Shown here piece after piece: positions 7,236-15,400 of a stretch of DNA of 37,021 nt; positions within the stretch are counted from its first letter, which is position 1, and every line of letters begins with the position of its first letter. The notes under the pieces were generated by a model, which had not been told where the DNA came from, did no database searches, and worked only from the letters and a program-made list of their open reading frames with translations. Position numbers and translations under genes: made by a program. The DNA is from Candidatus Aenigmatarchaeota archaeon. GTDB lineage: Archaea; Aenigmatarchaeota; Aenigmatarchaeia; CG10238-14; SCSR01. Where the stretch lies: assembly GCA_016198705.1 (NCBI GenBank), contig JACQIA010000089.1, forward strand, positions 1 through 37,021, in the 5' to 3' direction.

Positions 7236-10200
7236 ATGAAGAGGCTTGAAATTGCTCAGATCCTGGTAATTTCTCTTATTCTTTTAGTGCCTTTAGTGTT
7301 GTCACAAGAAACTACAACAACTACAATACCTTCGACGACTACAACTTTACCGCCTGAAACTACAACTACACTACCTTCTACAACTACAATACCTTTTACA
7401 ACAACTACAATAACATCATCATGCCCGCCAGCACCAACACCACCGACATGCTCAGCAAATCAATATTTATATTATAATTATGACAGCCAAGGTTGCTTAA
7501 CAGGATATGAATGCAGAACATCAGCCACAACTACTACAATAGCAACGTCGTCATGTCCTACAGCACCAACACCACCGACATGCACTTCAGGGCAATATTT
7601 GAAATATAATTATGACAGTCAAGGTTGTGTAGTCAGTTATACATGTCAAACCACAATAACATGCCCAACTCCACCTCCGTATCCGACATGCCCATCAGGA
7701 CAGTATGCACAGTCATCTTATGATTCCAACAATTGTGTGATTAGCTATACATGTCAGAGTACAACGTCACAGTGTGGAGATAAAGTATGTAGCGGAGGCG
7801 AAACTCCATCAAGTTGCCCGGGTGATTGTGGAACGAGTACTAGTGAAACATGCGGGAATAATTTTTGTGGAAGTGGTGAAACACCAACATCGTGTGCATC
7901 AGATTGTAGGGTATGTGGTGATGGACCTATATCTTCTTCAGGATGCCAGTGTGGTAGTGTAACGCAATACGGTGGCTATTGCTGTAATAGTGTATTTCAA
8001 TCTTCCGCTTGTGGAACATCAGGAGGATTAAACAATCCTTGTGGAGAAGGACCAATTCCATCATCAGGATGCAATTGCGGTGGGGGGAGTTTTTACAGTG
8101 GTTATTGTTGTTACAATGTTTACCAAGCGAGTGCGTGTACTGGTGTAACAGGAGGATACTGCGGAGATAAGGCATGTAACAATGCTGAAACACCGACAAG
8201 CTGTCCAAGCGATTGCGGTGGTGGAGCAACATGTTCATCTTCAAACTATTGGTATTGCTACGATCAATCCAGTTGTACAGGTGCCGGTGCGAAATGGTGC
8301 TCTAACCAATATAGCGGCGGATACTGTACAAGCACGACATCGACATGCCCATCTTATGTATGCGAATCTAGTAATGTCTGGAATTGCAAAACCGAATCGG
8401 AATGTAAATCGGCAGGGGGCAATTGGTATAATAATTATTGCTCTTCTTCACCACCACCTCAATGTTCATCATCGCAATTATACAACTGCTACGATCAAAC
8501 AAACTGCAAGACTTCTGGTGGCAATTGGTGTAATAATTATTGCACTTCAGCATCATGTCCAACATGCTCGTCATCGCAGAAATACAACTGCTATACAGAG
8601 AGTGAATGCAGTGGCGCTGCTGGCCGATGGTGTGCAACAGGAGGAAATGGCTATTGTTCCGATTCATGCCCAACATGCTCTAAAGATCAACTATGGAACT
8701 GCTATGACGAAACTAGTTGTAAAAGTGAAGCAGGAAATTGGTGTAAATCGCCTGGTACAAATACCGGCTGGTGTTCTTCATCATCATGTCCTTCTTACAC
8801 TTGTGAAAAAGCTAATCCATGGAATTGTTATTCGCAGAGTGATTGTTCAGGTGTAGGTGGCAATTGGTGTGTATCGTCTGGTACAACTACTGGTTGGTGT
8901 TCGTCAACATCATGTCCTACAACATCTATAGGCTATTGTGGCTGGTGTGGTGATAGTTGTACAAGAATTACGCCAACTATGTTCTGCCAAAATGTTGTTC
9001 CTCCTTCAGGCTTCAAGTGCCTGGAAGAAAATGGCGCATGTGTGAAGAAGGCTTATGATTTCAACCCACCTCCAACTTGCCCTGTTGTTCCGGCATTCCA
9101 ACCTTGTCCAGCTGGAGAGTTTTCAAAACCAACATTCGATGTCAACAATTGCATAACCGGCTATAAATGCGTGGCTGAAACTGGTGTTGGATTTTGTCCA
9201 CAAACACCACCGCCAACGATTACATGTTTGCCACCCGACCAGTTGACGAAGGTAACTAATCATGAGGGGTGTGTTATTAACTATTATTGTGCTTCAACCG
9301 GACCGCCTGGTGGGTTATGCCCTAATATTGCAGCATACAAACCTCAGTGTACTGACGGTAGTTTAGTGCCTATTTTCGATAACAATGGATGTTCGATTGG
9401 TTATAACTGCATTCCATCTGGATGTAGACAGGAGACAGACCCAAACACTCAAGTTACCAGAGTTGTTTGCGAGCAGGCAGCTCAATGCCAGTCTCAAGAA
9501 GAGATTTTATCTATTGGCAATAAATGTATTTCGCAGGGAGGTAAGGTTGCATCATTCACTGACTACAGCGGATGCAAATTTATTGACTGCAAGTTTACCG
9601 ACGAGGAAATTCAGCCAGATCCGCTAACAGGACTCACAGAATGTGTAAACCCTACTAAGATAGACAATGCTGTGAAGGCCTGTAAAGCTACTGGATTGTT
9701 CCCTGCAATATCATTTGAAGGCGGATGCAAAGTTGTTAAATGCCTACAGCACAGAGAAGAGAGATGCAAAATACCAACTCCAGATGAGAAAGCCCAATTG
9801 GACAATCAGTGTTCTGCCAAAGGCTTGCCAATAGTTAGAGATTTCAATTCAAATGGTTGTGCGTTCTACAGATGCGGTGAAACACAGGATGATACTTGTG
9901 CAAAAGAAGTGCCTCCAGAAGCTTTCACCAAATGCCAAGCTGTTGGAGGTGAGATGATAGTAAAGAAGGATGATAATTCATGTGTTGTTTATGCTAAATG
10001 CATCACCAGAGGTGATGAAAGGGATTCTTATGTAGAACCTATTGAAGAAGTGCCTGACTCTACTGAATTGCTACAGATTGTATTGAAGCTGGAGCAGTTG
10101 AAAGTTGAGTTACAGAAATTGGCAGACCAAGCAGAAAATATAGCTGCATTTTATGAAGGCAGAGGAGACGACGATGAGGAAAGGTACAACAGAGTTTCAA

Positions 10201-11327
10201 GCATGTTCGAATCTGCTGGTGATAGAATAGATGAAATAAAAGCTAGGATAAGAGACAGCTTAGATTCGTTAACAGTAGAAGATGTGATTGAAATAAAGCG
10301 CGATATCAAACATTTGAAGGATGTTACAGTCAAAGATATTGTCTATTTTATGTTGAGCAACAGTGACGAGGTAAAACAAACGATTAAAGCAAGCAAAAAA
10401 CTTTCTGCTAAAACTGCAAAGATAGAGGATGTTGAAAGGGAAGGAGATAATTGTGGTACTGATGGTTTATGCTTTGACAGGGCGTTTAGAGTTTGTGATC
10501 CTGTGACATTTAAACCTGAAGGTAGCTCTGGACCGACAATTACTGTTGCTGGATTAGACGGGGATGTATGTGTTGTTAAAGCAAGAATGTCTGGAGAGGG
10601 AATTCCTGTAGTTGGTGGTCTGCTTGAGATGACTTGCAGATTTAGCGAATATTCATTTGGTGTATCTGGTCCGCAAGATTTCTTGCCCAACTGTGAAGGA
10701 CCAATGGCTGATATGATGAGACAGTTTGGAGGGCCAGGTGCTGTTACTAGTGGAGCAGAATTTCCACCTCCAGAAGGAGGACCTGGTGGGTGTACAGAAA
10801 TTACGCAGTGTGCGCAATATTGTTTGGATAATTATGATGACTGTGTACAGTGGACGGAAGAACATCCTGCATACGGGTCTCCACCACCAAGAGGCGAACT
10901 TGAAAGAATAGCTAGAGGTGAGTCTCCAGAAGAATTCAAAAGAGGACCCGGTGGATCTAGAGGACCTGTCAGCTTTGAAGGGCCTGGTGGGTGTAAAGGG
11001 CCAAAAGAATGTGATAAATTCTGCAGCAGCAATCCTCAAGTCTGCCAACAATGGTGTGCAGCTAATCCGGATGTTTGTCCGCAGGAGAATTTAAGAGGCC
11101 CGCCTGCTGAACATGAAGAAGGCTTTGGGCAACAGCATGGAGGAATAAAATGCCCAGATGGTATTTGCGACGCATTTGAACAAGCCAATCCAAATGCATG
11201 TCCTCAAGATTGTGGTGGGTTTGGCGTCAGTCAACCTCAAGAAGTGCAAGCGTGCGCTGGTTGTTTGAATAACCATATTTGTGATATTGGGGAATGTAGC
11301 GAATGTATCGATTGTTTAAAAAGGTGA
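7236..11327 (+). CDS. Large secreted Cys-rich repeat protein
   Basis: 1363 residues. A Sec signal peptide (about 1-23, ending VLSQ) is followed by a Thr/Pro linker to about residue 65, probably glycosylated. Several Cys modules follow. One has the form CPxxPxPPTC...YDSxGCxxxYxC and recurs in looser form to about residue 920. CGDxxCxxGETPxSCPxDC occurs three times early and in degenerate form near the C-terminus. CGxGPIxSSGCxCG occurs twice. A WNCYxxSxC module occurs six times (about 332-568). Residues about 944-1040 are a charged coiled coil. The tail has GGPGGC-type modules. No C-terminal membrane anchor is visible. It is probably an extracellular or surface adhesin-like protein. The start follows TATA-like sequence and TTATAAG. 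I do not recognise an exact family. Confidence 0.88.
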   Translation: MKRLEIAQILVISLILLVPLVLSQETTTTTIPSTTTTLPPETTTTLPSTTTIPFTTTTITSSCPPAPTPPTCSANQYLYYNYDSQGCLTGYECRTSATTTTIATSSCPTAPTPPTCTSGQYLKYNYDSQGCVVSYTCQTTITCPTPPPYPTCPSGQYAQSSYDSNNCVISYTCQSTTSQCGDKVCSGGETPSSCPGDCGTSTSETCGNNFCGSGETPTSCASDCRVCGDGPISSSGCQCGSVTQYGGYCCNSVFQSSACGTSGGLNNPCGEGPIPSSGCNCGGGSFYSGYCCYNVYQASACTGVTGGYCGDKACNNAETPTSCPSDCGGGATCSSSNYWYCYDQSSCTGAGAKWCSNQYSGGYCTSTTSTCPSYVCESSNVWNCKTESECKSAGGNWYNNYCSSSPPPQCSSSQLYNCYDQTNCKTSGGNWCNNYCTSASCPTCSSSQKYNCYTESECSGAAGRWCATGGNGYCSDSCPTCSKDQLWNCYDETSCKSEAGNWCKSPGTNTGWCSSSSCPSYTCEKANPWNCYSQSDCSGVGGNWCVSSGTTTGWCSSTSCPTTSIGYCGWCGDSCTRITPTMFCQNVVPPSGFKCLEENGACVKKAYDFNPPPTCPVVPAFQPCPAGEFSKPTFDVNNCITGYKCVAETGVGFCPQTPPPTITCLPPDQLTKVTNHEGCVINYYCASTGPPGGLCPNIAAYKPQCTDGSLVPIFDNNGCSIGYNCIPSGCRQETDPNTQVTRVVCEQAAQCQSQEEILSIGNKCISQGGKVASFTDYSGCKFIDCKFTDEEIQPDPLTGLTECVNPTKIDNAVKACKATGLFPAISFEGGCKVVKCLQHREERCKIPTPDEKAQLDNQCSAKGLPIVRDFNSNGCAFYRCGETQDDTCAKEVPPEAFTKCQAVGGEMIVKKDDNSCVVYAKCITRGDERDSYVEPIEEVPDSTELLQIVLKLEQLKVELQKLADQAENIAAFYEGRGDDDEERYNRVSSMFESAGDRIDEIKARIRDSLDSLTVEDVIEIKRDIKHLKDVTVKDIVYFMLSNSDEVKQTIKASKKLSAKTAKIEDVEREGDNCGTDGLCFDRAFRVCDPVTFKPEGSSGPTITVAGLDGDVCVVKARMSGEGIPVVGGLLEMTCRFSEYSFGVSGPQDFLPNCEGPMADMMRQFGGPGAVTSGAEFPPPEGGPGGCTEITQCAQYCLDNYDDCVQWTEEHPAYGSPPPRGELERIARGESPEEFKRGPGGSRGPVSFEGPGGCKGPKECDKFCSSNPQVCQQWCAANPDVCPQENLRGPPAEHEEGFGQQHGGIKCPDGICDAFEQANPNACPQDCGGFGVSQPQEVQACAGCLNNHICDIGECSECIDCLKR
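8230..8935 (+). repeat. Six tandem copies of a WNCY-type Cys module within the large secreted protein
   Basis: Six coding repeats of about 35-42 residues, each of the form C-[ES]-x-x-x-x-[WY]-x-C-[YK]-x-[EQ]-[ST]-x-C-x-x-x-G-x-x-W-C...YC or WC, joined by short Ser/Cys/Pro-Thr spacers. Copies differ at the DNA level but keep the Cys and Trp positions. This indicates old duplication under selection for disulfide pattern rather than a recent array expansion. Confidence 0.8.
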
Positions 11328-11331
11328 ATGA

Positions 11332-11562
11332 ATGAAAGGAATTGTAATTACAAAAATGGTGGTAGTAGCAGCAGTAATTCTTGTTGCAGTGATTTATCTT
11401 GCAAATCAACAAGGGCAATTGCCAAGTATAAGTGGTGGTACCACTCCAAGGACTACAACAATTAAAAGTACTAGCCAAGCGTCTAGCGAAATAACTCAAA
11501 TTGGTTCTAACGTTGAAAATATAGAATCGATTTTGGCTGATATAGATAAAGCACTTGGCTGA
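11332..11562 (+). CDS. Small single-pass membrane or prepilin-like protein
   Basis: A 76-residue protein. A short N-terminus (MKGIVITK) is followed by one hydrophobic helix (about 9-24, MVVVAAVILVAVIYLA) and then a Gly/Thr/Ser-rich outward-facing stretch. It ends with a helix (IGSNVENIESILADIDKAL) that could self-associate. The MKG start resembles the two mini-pilins in this window, but the AVSTI prepilin pattern is absent. AAGGTGA, which includes the stop of the large Cys-rich gene, is its ribosome binding site with a 4-base gap. The two are therefore co-expressed, and this protein may anchor or assist export of the large one; that is an inference. Confidence 0.75.
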   Translation: MKGIVITKMVVVAAVILVAVIYLANQQGQLPSISGGTTPRTTTIKSTSQASSEITQIGSNVENIESILADIDKALG

Positions 11563-11574
11563 TTGTCGAACAGT

Positions 11575-11676
11575 TTAAGATAAATCTGCACAATCCATCG
11601 CTCTGCCGCAGTAATTGCACAAGTATTTGCAGTGTTCTAAATTTTTCATTTCATTACAGCAATTATCGCATTTCAT
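11575..11676 (-). CDS. 33-residue Cys-rich zinc-finger-like miniprotein
   Basis: A short frame giving 33 residues with CDNCC near the start and HCKYLCNYCGRAMDC later. The CxxC pairs at C3/C6 and C20/C23 plus additional Cys and His could hold one zinc ion. It starts 17 bases beyond the RNase HI stop on the same strand, so it could be the last gene of that transcript. I see no ribosome binding site. Chance cannot be excluded for an ORF this short, but six or seven well-spaced cysteines in 33 codons of AT-rich DNA are hard to explain otherwise. Confidence 0.45.
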   Translation of the reverse strand: MKCDNCCNEMKNLEHCKYLCNYCGRAMDCADLS

Positions 11677-11693
11677 TTTAAATGAAATTTTGA

Positions 11694-12155
11694 TTATTTT
11701 CTGTATAAAGCTCTCCCAGCTTTACTAGTGATTTTTAATTTGTCCAGCTCTTTATTCAACAGTTTATCCACTCTGGATATTCTAGGATTAGTCCGAGGTA
11801 AATGTTTATATGTCGCTTGTTCGAACATTTTTTCTAGTTCCTTGACTTTCTTGTTTAATTCTTTGAGATGCTTCACTTTAACTTTATATACGCCATTCAG
11901 TTGCCTTACCATAATTTCGCTATCAGAAAAACAAAAAACTTTGCCATGACAATATTTCACAGCTTCTTTCAATGCCAAAATTAGCGCCGTATATTCAGCA
12001 AAATTATTTGTGCGTATTCCTATACTTTCTGATTTTTCTGAAACAATTTTGCCTTTGCTGTCGTAAATTGTAAATGCAACAGCCGCATTGCCAGGATTGC
12101 CTCTAGAACCTCCATCTGTGTAAATATGCAATGATCCGATTTTTTCTGCGCCCAT
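11694..12155 (-). CDS. rnhA: Ribonuclease HI
   Basis: A 153-residue RNase H1-type enzyme that cleaves the RNA strand of RNA-DNA hybrids. Catalytic acids are all present: D14 in YTDGGSRGNPG, E54 in NNFAEYTAL, D78 in FSDSEIMVRQLNG and D130 in NPRISRVDKLLN. It has the basic HLKELNKKVKELEK handle-like helix between the third and fourth motifs. Length is normal for archaeal and bacterial RnhA-like proteins, with no extra hybrid-binding domain. It is divergent from the mini-pilin gene across an 83-base intergenic region containing TATA-like sequence. A 33-codon Cys-rich frame follows closely. Confidence 0.93.
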   Translation of the reverse strand: MGAEKIGSLHIYTDGGSRGNPGNAAVAFTIYDSKGKIVSEKSESIGIRTNNFAEYTALILALKEAVKYCHGKVFCFSDSEIMVRQLNGVYKVKVKHLKELNKKVKELEKMFEQATYKHLPRTNPRISRVDKLLNKELDKLKITSKAGRALYRK

Positions 12156-12205
12156 GAAGAATATCCCTCTTATGTGAGATTTTTTCTATAAAATAGATAT
12201 AGAAT

Positions 12206-12217
12206 GGTTTATATATT
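12206..12217 (+). promoter_or_regulatory. TATA-like promoter of the first mini-pilin gene
   Basis: GGTTTATATATT, centred 27 bases before the ATG at 12239, the spacing of a leaderless archaeal transcript. The paralogous gene at 23039 has the same arrangement, and both coding starts are preceded by AAAATAAA followed by A/T only. Confidence 0.5.
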
Positions 12218-12238
12218 CCTAAAGCTTAAAATAAATTT

Positions 12239-12484
12239 ATGAAAGGTGCTGTATCTACCATTATTTTAGTCGTGATAGCTCTCGTTGTTGTGGCTGCAGT
12301 TTTATCTAGTTACTACAATCCTGGAGAGAAATCGGCAACGACAGGAAGAGCTGTAATTAGCAAATCTGCAAATGACAGGTTAGGTTTTCAAGAACAATGC
12401 AATCCCAATAGAGACATGTGTGATGTTGGATTGATTTGCAAGTTGGGAAGAGATAATGCTTATAGATGTTTGAAAATTGAATAA
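12239..12484 (+). CDS. Mini-pilin-like secreted protein with four-Cys C-terminal module
   Basis: 81 residues. The N-terminus MKGAVSTIILVVIALVVVAA looks like an archaeal class III (prepilin) signal, with likely cleavage after Gly3 and a hydrophobic helix as pilin stalk. A short linker with TGRAV follows, then a compact module C54-x6-C61-x5-C67-x9-C77 (CNPNRDMCDVGLIC to YRC) that probably forms two disulfides outside the cell. It is a paralogue of the protein starting at 23039, which shares both the N-terminus and the Cys module but has a longer middle. The function is not known; a minor pilin or surface-displayed peptide is plausible. Confidence 0.82.
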   Translation: MKGAVSTIILVVIALVVVAAVLSSYYNPGEKSATTGRAVISKSANDRLGFQEQCNPNRDMCDVGLICKLGRDNAYRCLKIE

Positions 12485-12486
12485 AA

Positions 12487-13356
12487 TTATTTATTATCTG
12501 CCAGCTGCTTCTCATAATCCTCTCTATTCTTGAAACATAAATTCCAATAGTCGCAGTAATCACATAATCTTGTGATATTCTTGGGGAAATTCTCTTTATT
12601 AATTTCCTTGGCTCTTATCTCCTCCACATCGTTTTTTATCTCCTCCAAATCCTTCTGGGTTATAGGATAGTAAACACTTTCACCGTCACGCAAATAGAAA
12701 ACTGATATATGCTTTGGTGTTTCACCAAAGATAGCCGTCCAAAGATAAGCATAAACCTTGCACTGCTTCAGGTCTTCTTTGGATATGAAATGCGGTAGAG
12801 TTGTTTTGGAAGTTTTATAATCGACTATGGCAATCCCACCACCGATCAAGCTCATAGTCTTGTCCACAAACCCTATCATGTTCTGCTCAAGAAGCTCCAG
12901 TTTATATTCCCTGTCTTTGGGGTAGAAGAATCTCTTTAAATCTTCAGCAAACCACCTGGGATTTTTAATTTCTTTCAATTTGCTGAACAATGAAAAAGCT
13001 AATTTTGCCGAATAGAAATCTAGAATTTCTTTAGTGTCGTCCAAAAATTCTTGATTCTGGGTTTCATCTTTAAAGCAATTGGGATACTCGTCACCGATTA
13101 AACTCCACTCGGCTTCTAGCAAAGTGTTCATAATTCCCTTGAAACCTTTCCATATTTCATGCCAATGCTTGTCTTTTGGCACATTAGCCAAATCAGCTAC
13201 ATTAAAGAATTCATCCAAAACTCTGTGTACTATACTCCCCCTAACCTTTTGGGGAGTTGGCTTTTCCGGCAATTTTTCTATGTGTCTATAGTAAAATTTT
13301 CTTTGACATTGGCTGTATGTAGAAATGCCACTTGCAGAAAGTCTTACAGTGTTCAT
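12487..13356 (-). CDS. RecB/Cas4-like PD-(D/E)xK nuclease with Cys cluster
   Basis: 289 residues of the PDDEXK_1 (RecB C-terminal/Cas4-like) superfamily. Visible elements are LSASGISTYSQCQRKFYYRH at the N-terminus (C17), GFVDK (D165), IVDYKTSK (D179 and K181) and the Q198-x3-Y202 motif. A C-terminal Cys trio (C265, C268, C274 in CDYCDYWNLC) with C17 would make a 4Fe-4S cluster as in AddB and Cas4. It would cut single-stranded DNA ends in repair or recombination. No cas gene or CRISPR array is in the window, so a Cas4 role is unlikely here. ATG is preferred over the TTG just before it. Confidence 0.9.
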   Translation of the reverse strand: MNTVRLSASGISTYSQCQRKFYYRHIEKLPEKPTPQKVRGSIVHRVLDEFFNVADLANVPKDKHWHEIWKGFKGIMNTLLEAEWSLIGDEYPNCFKDETQNQEFLDDTKEILDFYSAKLAFSLFSKLKEIKNPRWFAEDLKRFFYPKDREYKLELLEQNMIGFVDKTMSLIGGGIAIVDYKTSKTTLPHFISKEDLKQCKVYAYLWTAIFGETPKHISVFYLRDGESVYYPITQKDLEEIKNDVEEIRAKEINKENFPKNITRLCDYCDYWNLCFKNREDYEKQLADNK

Positions 13357-13414
13357 CAAAAATAATCAAGCAATGGAAAATTTAAAGTTATGTAGAGTCC
13401 ACTTCCGATGACCT

Positions 13415-13546
13415 TTAAATATTATTGTGTGCCTCGCACAACTGCATACCTGAATTGGGAAAAAATCCGTCTAAATGGCTACTAAAATCAAAAACTTCTT
13501 CCATGTAATTTCCGCAAACCACACACTTGAATTTAATATAAACCAT
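13415..13546 (-). CDS. 43-residue CxxC small protein
   Basis: An ATG frame encodes 43 residues: FKCVVCGNYMEEVFDF, then LDGFFPNSG, then QLCEAH. The CxxC knuckle near the N-terminus and C-x-x-H near the C-terminus form a plausible zinc site. GTGAT three bases before the ATG matches the 3' part of the GGAGGTGAT ribosome binding consensus. It sits alone between the nuclease gene and a repeat-rich intergenic patch. It resembles no named family that I can recall; the assignment as a gene rests on composition, Cys spacing and the start context. Confidence 0.6.
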   Translation of the reverse strand: MVYIKFKCVVCGNYMEEVFDFSSHLDGFFPNSGMQLCEAHNNI

Positions 13547-13895
13547 GCTATCACATAAATGAAATTTTTTTAGGGAACTGCTAAAGCAATTGGGGATTTC
13601 AACTAGAATCCTCTGAGGGGTTATTTAACAGCTCTTTCCCAAGACCAATTCAATTCAATTCACTCTGAGGGCAACAATTAGGTCATCCGAGGACAACAAG
13701 ATAGGAACGGAGTCATCCCAAACTAAGCGATGAAGAACCTATAACATGTAGAGTAGACTACAGTATTCTTCATTAGGGATGATTTTATTAGGCTCTGGCT
13801 CATTTTGTCTACCCTGTAATCTAATTTCAATTTTGATATTTAAATCTTTTATATGTTTGCAAATGTATTTTGTTGTATATATTTTAGGTGTTGTT
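13547..13895. other. Non-coding interval with hairpin and short repeats
   Basis: No convincing gene lies here. GGGGATT at 13592-13598 can pair with AATCCTC at 13607-13613 around an 8-base loop. CAATT occurs three times in tandem from 13646. Two adjacent imperfect units, 13667-13688 and 13689-13718, both begin GAGG(G/A)CAACAA and end TCATCC. The right end holds TATTTAAAT near 13839 as a TATA-like element for the HAD gene. The patch could be a small structured RNA or a regulatory region. I do not see tRNA, SRP RNA or RNase P signatures. Confidence 0.4.
13667..13718. repeat. Two tandem imperfect repeat units
   Basis: Unit one (22 bases) and unit two (30 bases) are directly adjacent. Both start GAGGRCAACAA, continue with TAGG, and end TCATCC; the second carries eight extra bases (AACGGAG region). 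The shared GTCATCC copies are 30 bases apart. Function unknown. Confidence 0.5.
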
Positions 13896-14564
13896 ATGAT
13901 TAAAGCGGTATTGTTTGATTTAGATAATACATTGATAGATTTTATGAAGATGAAGAAAAGAGCTACAGATGCTGCTATTGCTGCGATGATCAAAGCGGGG
14001 TTGAAAATAAGCAAAAAAGATGGACGGGAATTGTTGGATAAGTTGTTTCGCAAGCACGGCTTAGAATATCAGCAAATATTCAATGAATTTTTGACAGAAA
14101 TTTTGGGATATGTGGATTTGAAGATTTTAGCTGGTGCTGTCGTTGCTTATAGAAGTGTAAAGGGTGATTTATTGCAGTCCTATGCAAATGTAAAACCTGT
14201 TTTAAAGAAACTAAAGAAAAAAGGCTATAAGCTTGGGATAGTCACCGATGCACCGAAGTTTCAAGCTTGGACAAGACTTTATGAGATGAAGTTGGAAAAA
14301 TATTTTGATATTGTAGTTACCTTGGATGATTCTGGCAGTTTGAAGCATACAGGATTGCCGTTTGAAAGGGCTATAGACATGCTTGGAATAAAGCCAAATG
14401 AAATTCTTATGGTTGGTGATTGGATCAGCAGAGATATAATACCTGCAAACAAGCAGGGCATGAAGACTGTTTTGGCAAAATACGGGCAATGGAAAATACA
14501 AATAGGGAATTTTAAAGCTGATTTTGAAATTGATGATATAAATGAACTTCTAAAGATTTTATAA
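13896..14564 (+). CDS. HAD-superfamily hydrolase (subfamily IA)
   Basis: A 222-residue phosphatase-like protein. Motif I is VLFDLDNTLID (D8 nucleophile, D10 acid/base), followed by a helical cap. Motif II is GIVTDAP, motif III is SLKHTGLPFERA with the Lys, and motif IV is MVGDWISRDI. The layout matches archaeal haloacid-dehalogenase phosphatases of the TIGR02253 type that act on small phosphorylated metabolites; the substrate cannot be told. The chosen ATG has AGGTG five bases upstream. An in-frame upstream extension is possible but has no ribosome binding site and no HAD-like sequence. A TATA-like element near 13839 fits a short leader. Confidence 0.9.
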   Translation: MIKAVLFDLDNTLIDFMKMKKRATDAAIAAMIKAGLKISKKDGRELLDKLFRKHGLEYQQIFNEFLTEILGYVDLKILAGAVVAYRSVKGDLLQSYANVKPVLKKLKKKGYKLGIVTDAPKFQAWTRLYEMKLEKYFDIVVTLDDSGSLKHTGLPFERAIDMLGIKPNEILMVGDWISRDIIPANKQGMKTVLAKYGQWKIQIGNFKADFEIDDINELLKIL

Positions 14565-14578
14565 CAAACTTATCTAAA

Positions 14579-15397
14579 TTATGCTAACTCTATTAACAAT
14601 TCAGTAAGATATCCGATTACAATTCCTAAAAATAATCCCATCATCAAAATATCATTTGACGTCTGCCTTCTTCCCGCATGGTACATGGACATGGCAACAT
14701 ACAGCAAAGCGCCGGCTGCAACGGACAAGAACAGCACATAAATTAAGGTAGATGACCAAAAACTGCCTATTATCGTTCCTATGAAAGTTGGTGTGCCGCC
14801 AATAAATCCGGCTAATACAAGAAAACTTGTACGAGGTTTAAGACCTGTTAAGGGGGCTGCAATGCCGAAACCCTCTGTTGCATTGTGCATTGCAAAACCG
14901 AGTGCTAAAAGCAATGCCAAGTTGACAGCGCCTGATGCATAACCTTGTCCGATTGCCAAACCTTCACTAAAGTTGTGTATGCCAATTCCAATTGCTATCA
15001 TTAATGCAAGGCGGTAAGCATCTCGCACTTCTAATTTCCTTTTATGCGCTAAAGACAAATGTCGCAGTTCAGAAGATACAGGTTCAATAAATTTTCTCTC
15101 ATACCAAACTAAGCTCAATAGACCTGCGCCAAATCCACCTAAAAATGCAGCTAAAAACAATATCGGCTCATTAAACATTCCGGTCTTGACTGCACTTTTC
15201 AACACATCTTCAACTTCCTCGCCCGCATGCGAGAAAACTTCTATCAAAAGGAAGATAATTATCCCGATGGCAATCGCATTAAGAAAACCTTTTTTGTTGG
15301 CGCTAACATTTTGTAAGGTGGCTATTGGCAAACCTAGGAATATAGTAAAGCCTGCCAGAGCTCCCAAAACCAATAATTGGATAAAATCTAACGGCAT
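14579..15397 (-). CDS. ZIP-family divalent metal transporter
   Basis: 272 residues with about eight membrane helices. The two paired metal-binding motifs of the family are clear: HNFSEGLAIG at 141-150 (TM4) and HNATEGFGIAAP at 171-182 (TM5). ZIP proteins import Zn, Fe or Mn into the cytoplasm; the metal is not decided by sequence. The gene follows a 54-codon membrane protein with a 3-base gap, and both lie downstream of two TTAGGCTGGCCTAA operators shared with a divergent DtxR-family repressor. Metal-dependent repression of this transporter is therefore strongly suggested. Confidence 0.94.
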   Translation of the reverse strand: MPLDFIQLLVLGALAGFTIFLGLPIATLQNVSANKKGFLNAIAIGIIIFLLIEVFSHAGEEVEDVLKSAVKTGMFNEPILFLAAFLGGFGAGLLSLVWYERKFIEPVSSELRHLSLAHKRKLEVRDAYRLALMIAIGIGIHNFSEGLAIGQGYASGAVNLALLLALGFAMHNATEGFGIAAPLTGLKPRTSFLVLAGFIGGTPTFIGTIIGSFWSSTLIYVLFLSVAAGALLYVAMSMYHAGRRQTSNDILMMGLFLGIVIGYLTELLIELA

Positions 15398-15400
15398 TGC

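Noticed and set aside
12487-13356. Cas4 as evidence of a CRISPR locus
   Set aside because: The fold and Cys set are Cas4/RecB-like, but no regularly spaced repeats and no other cas genes occur on either side.
13592-13613. tRNA T-arm-like hairpin
   Set aside because: The loop is eight bases, lacks the TTC-A pattern, and no acceptor, D or anticodon arms can be drawn around it.
13646-13662. CAATT tandem repeats as a CRISPR or replication iteron
   Set aside because: Only three five-base copies; too short and AT-biased to be meaningful alone.
13779-13895. N-terminal extension of the HAD hydrolase
   Set aside because: The added 39 residues precede the universal motif I start, have no ribosome binding site, and cover the TATA-like element of the gene.
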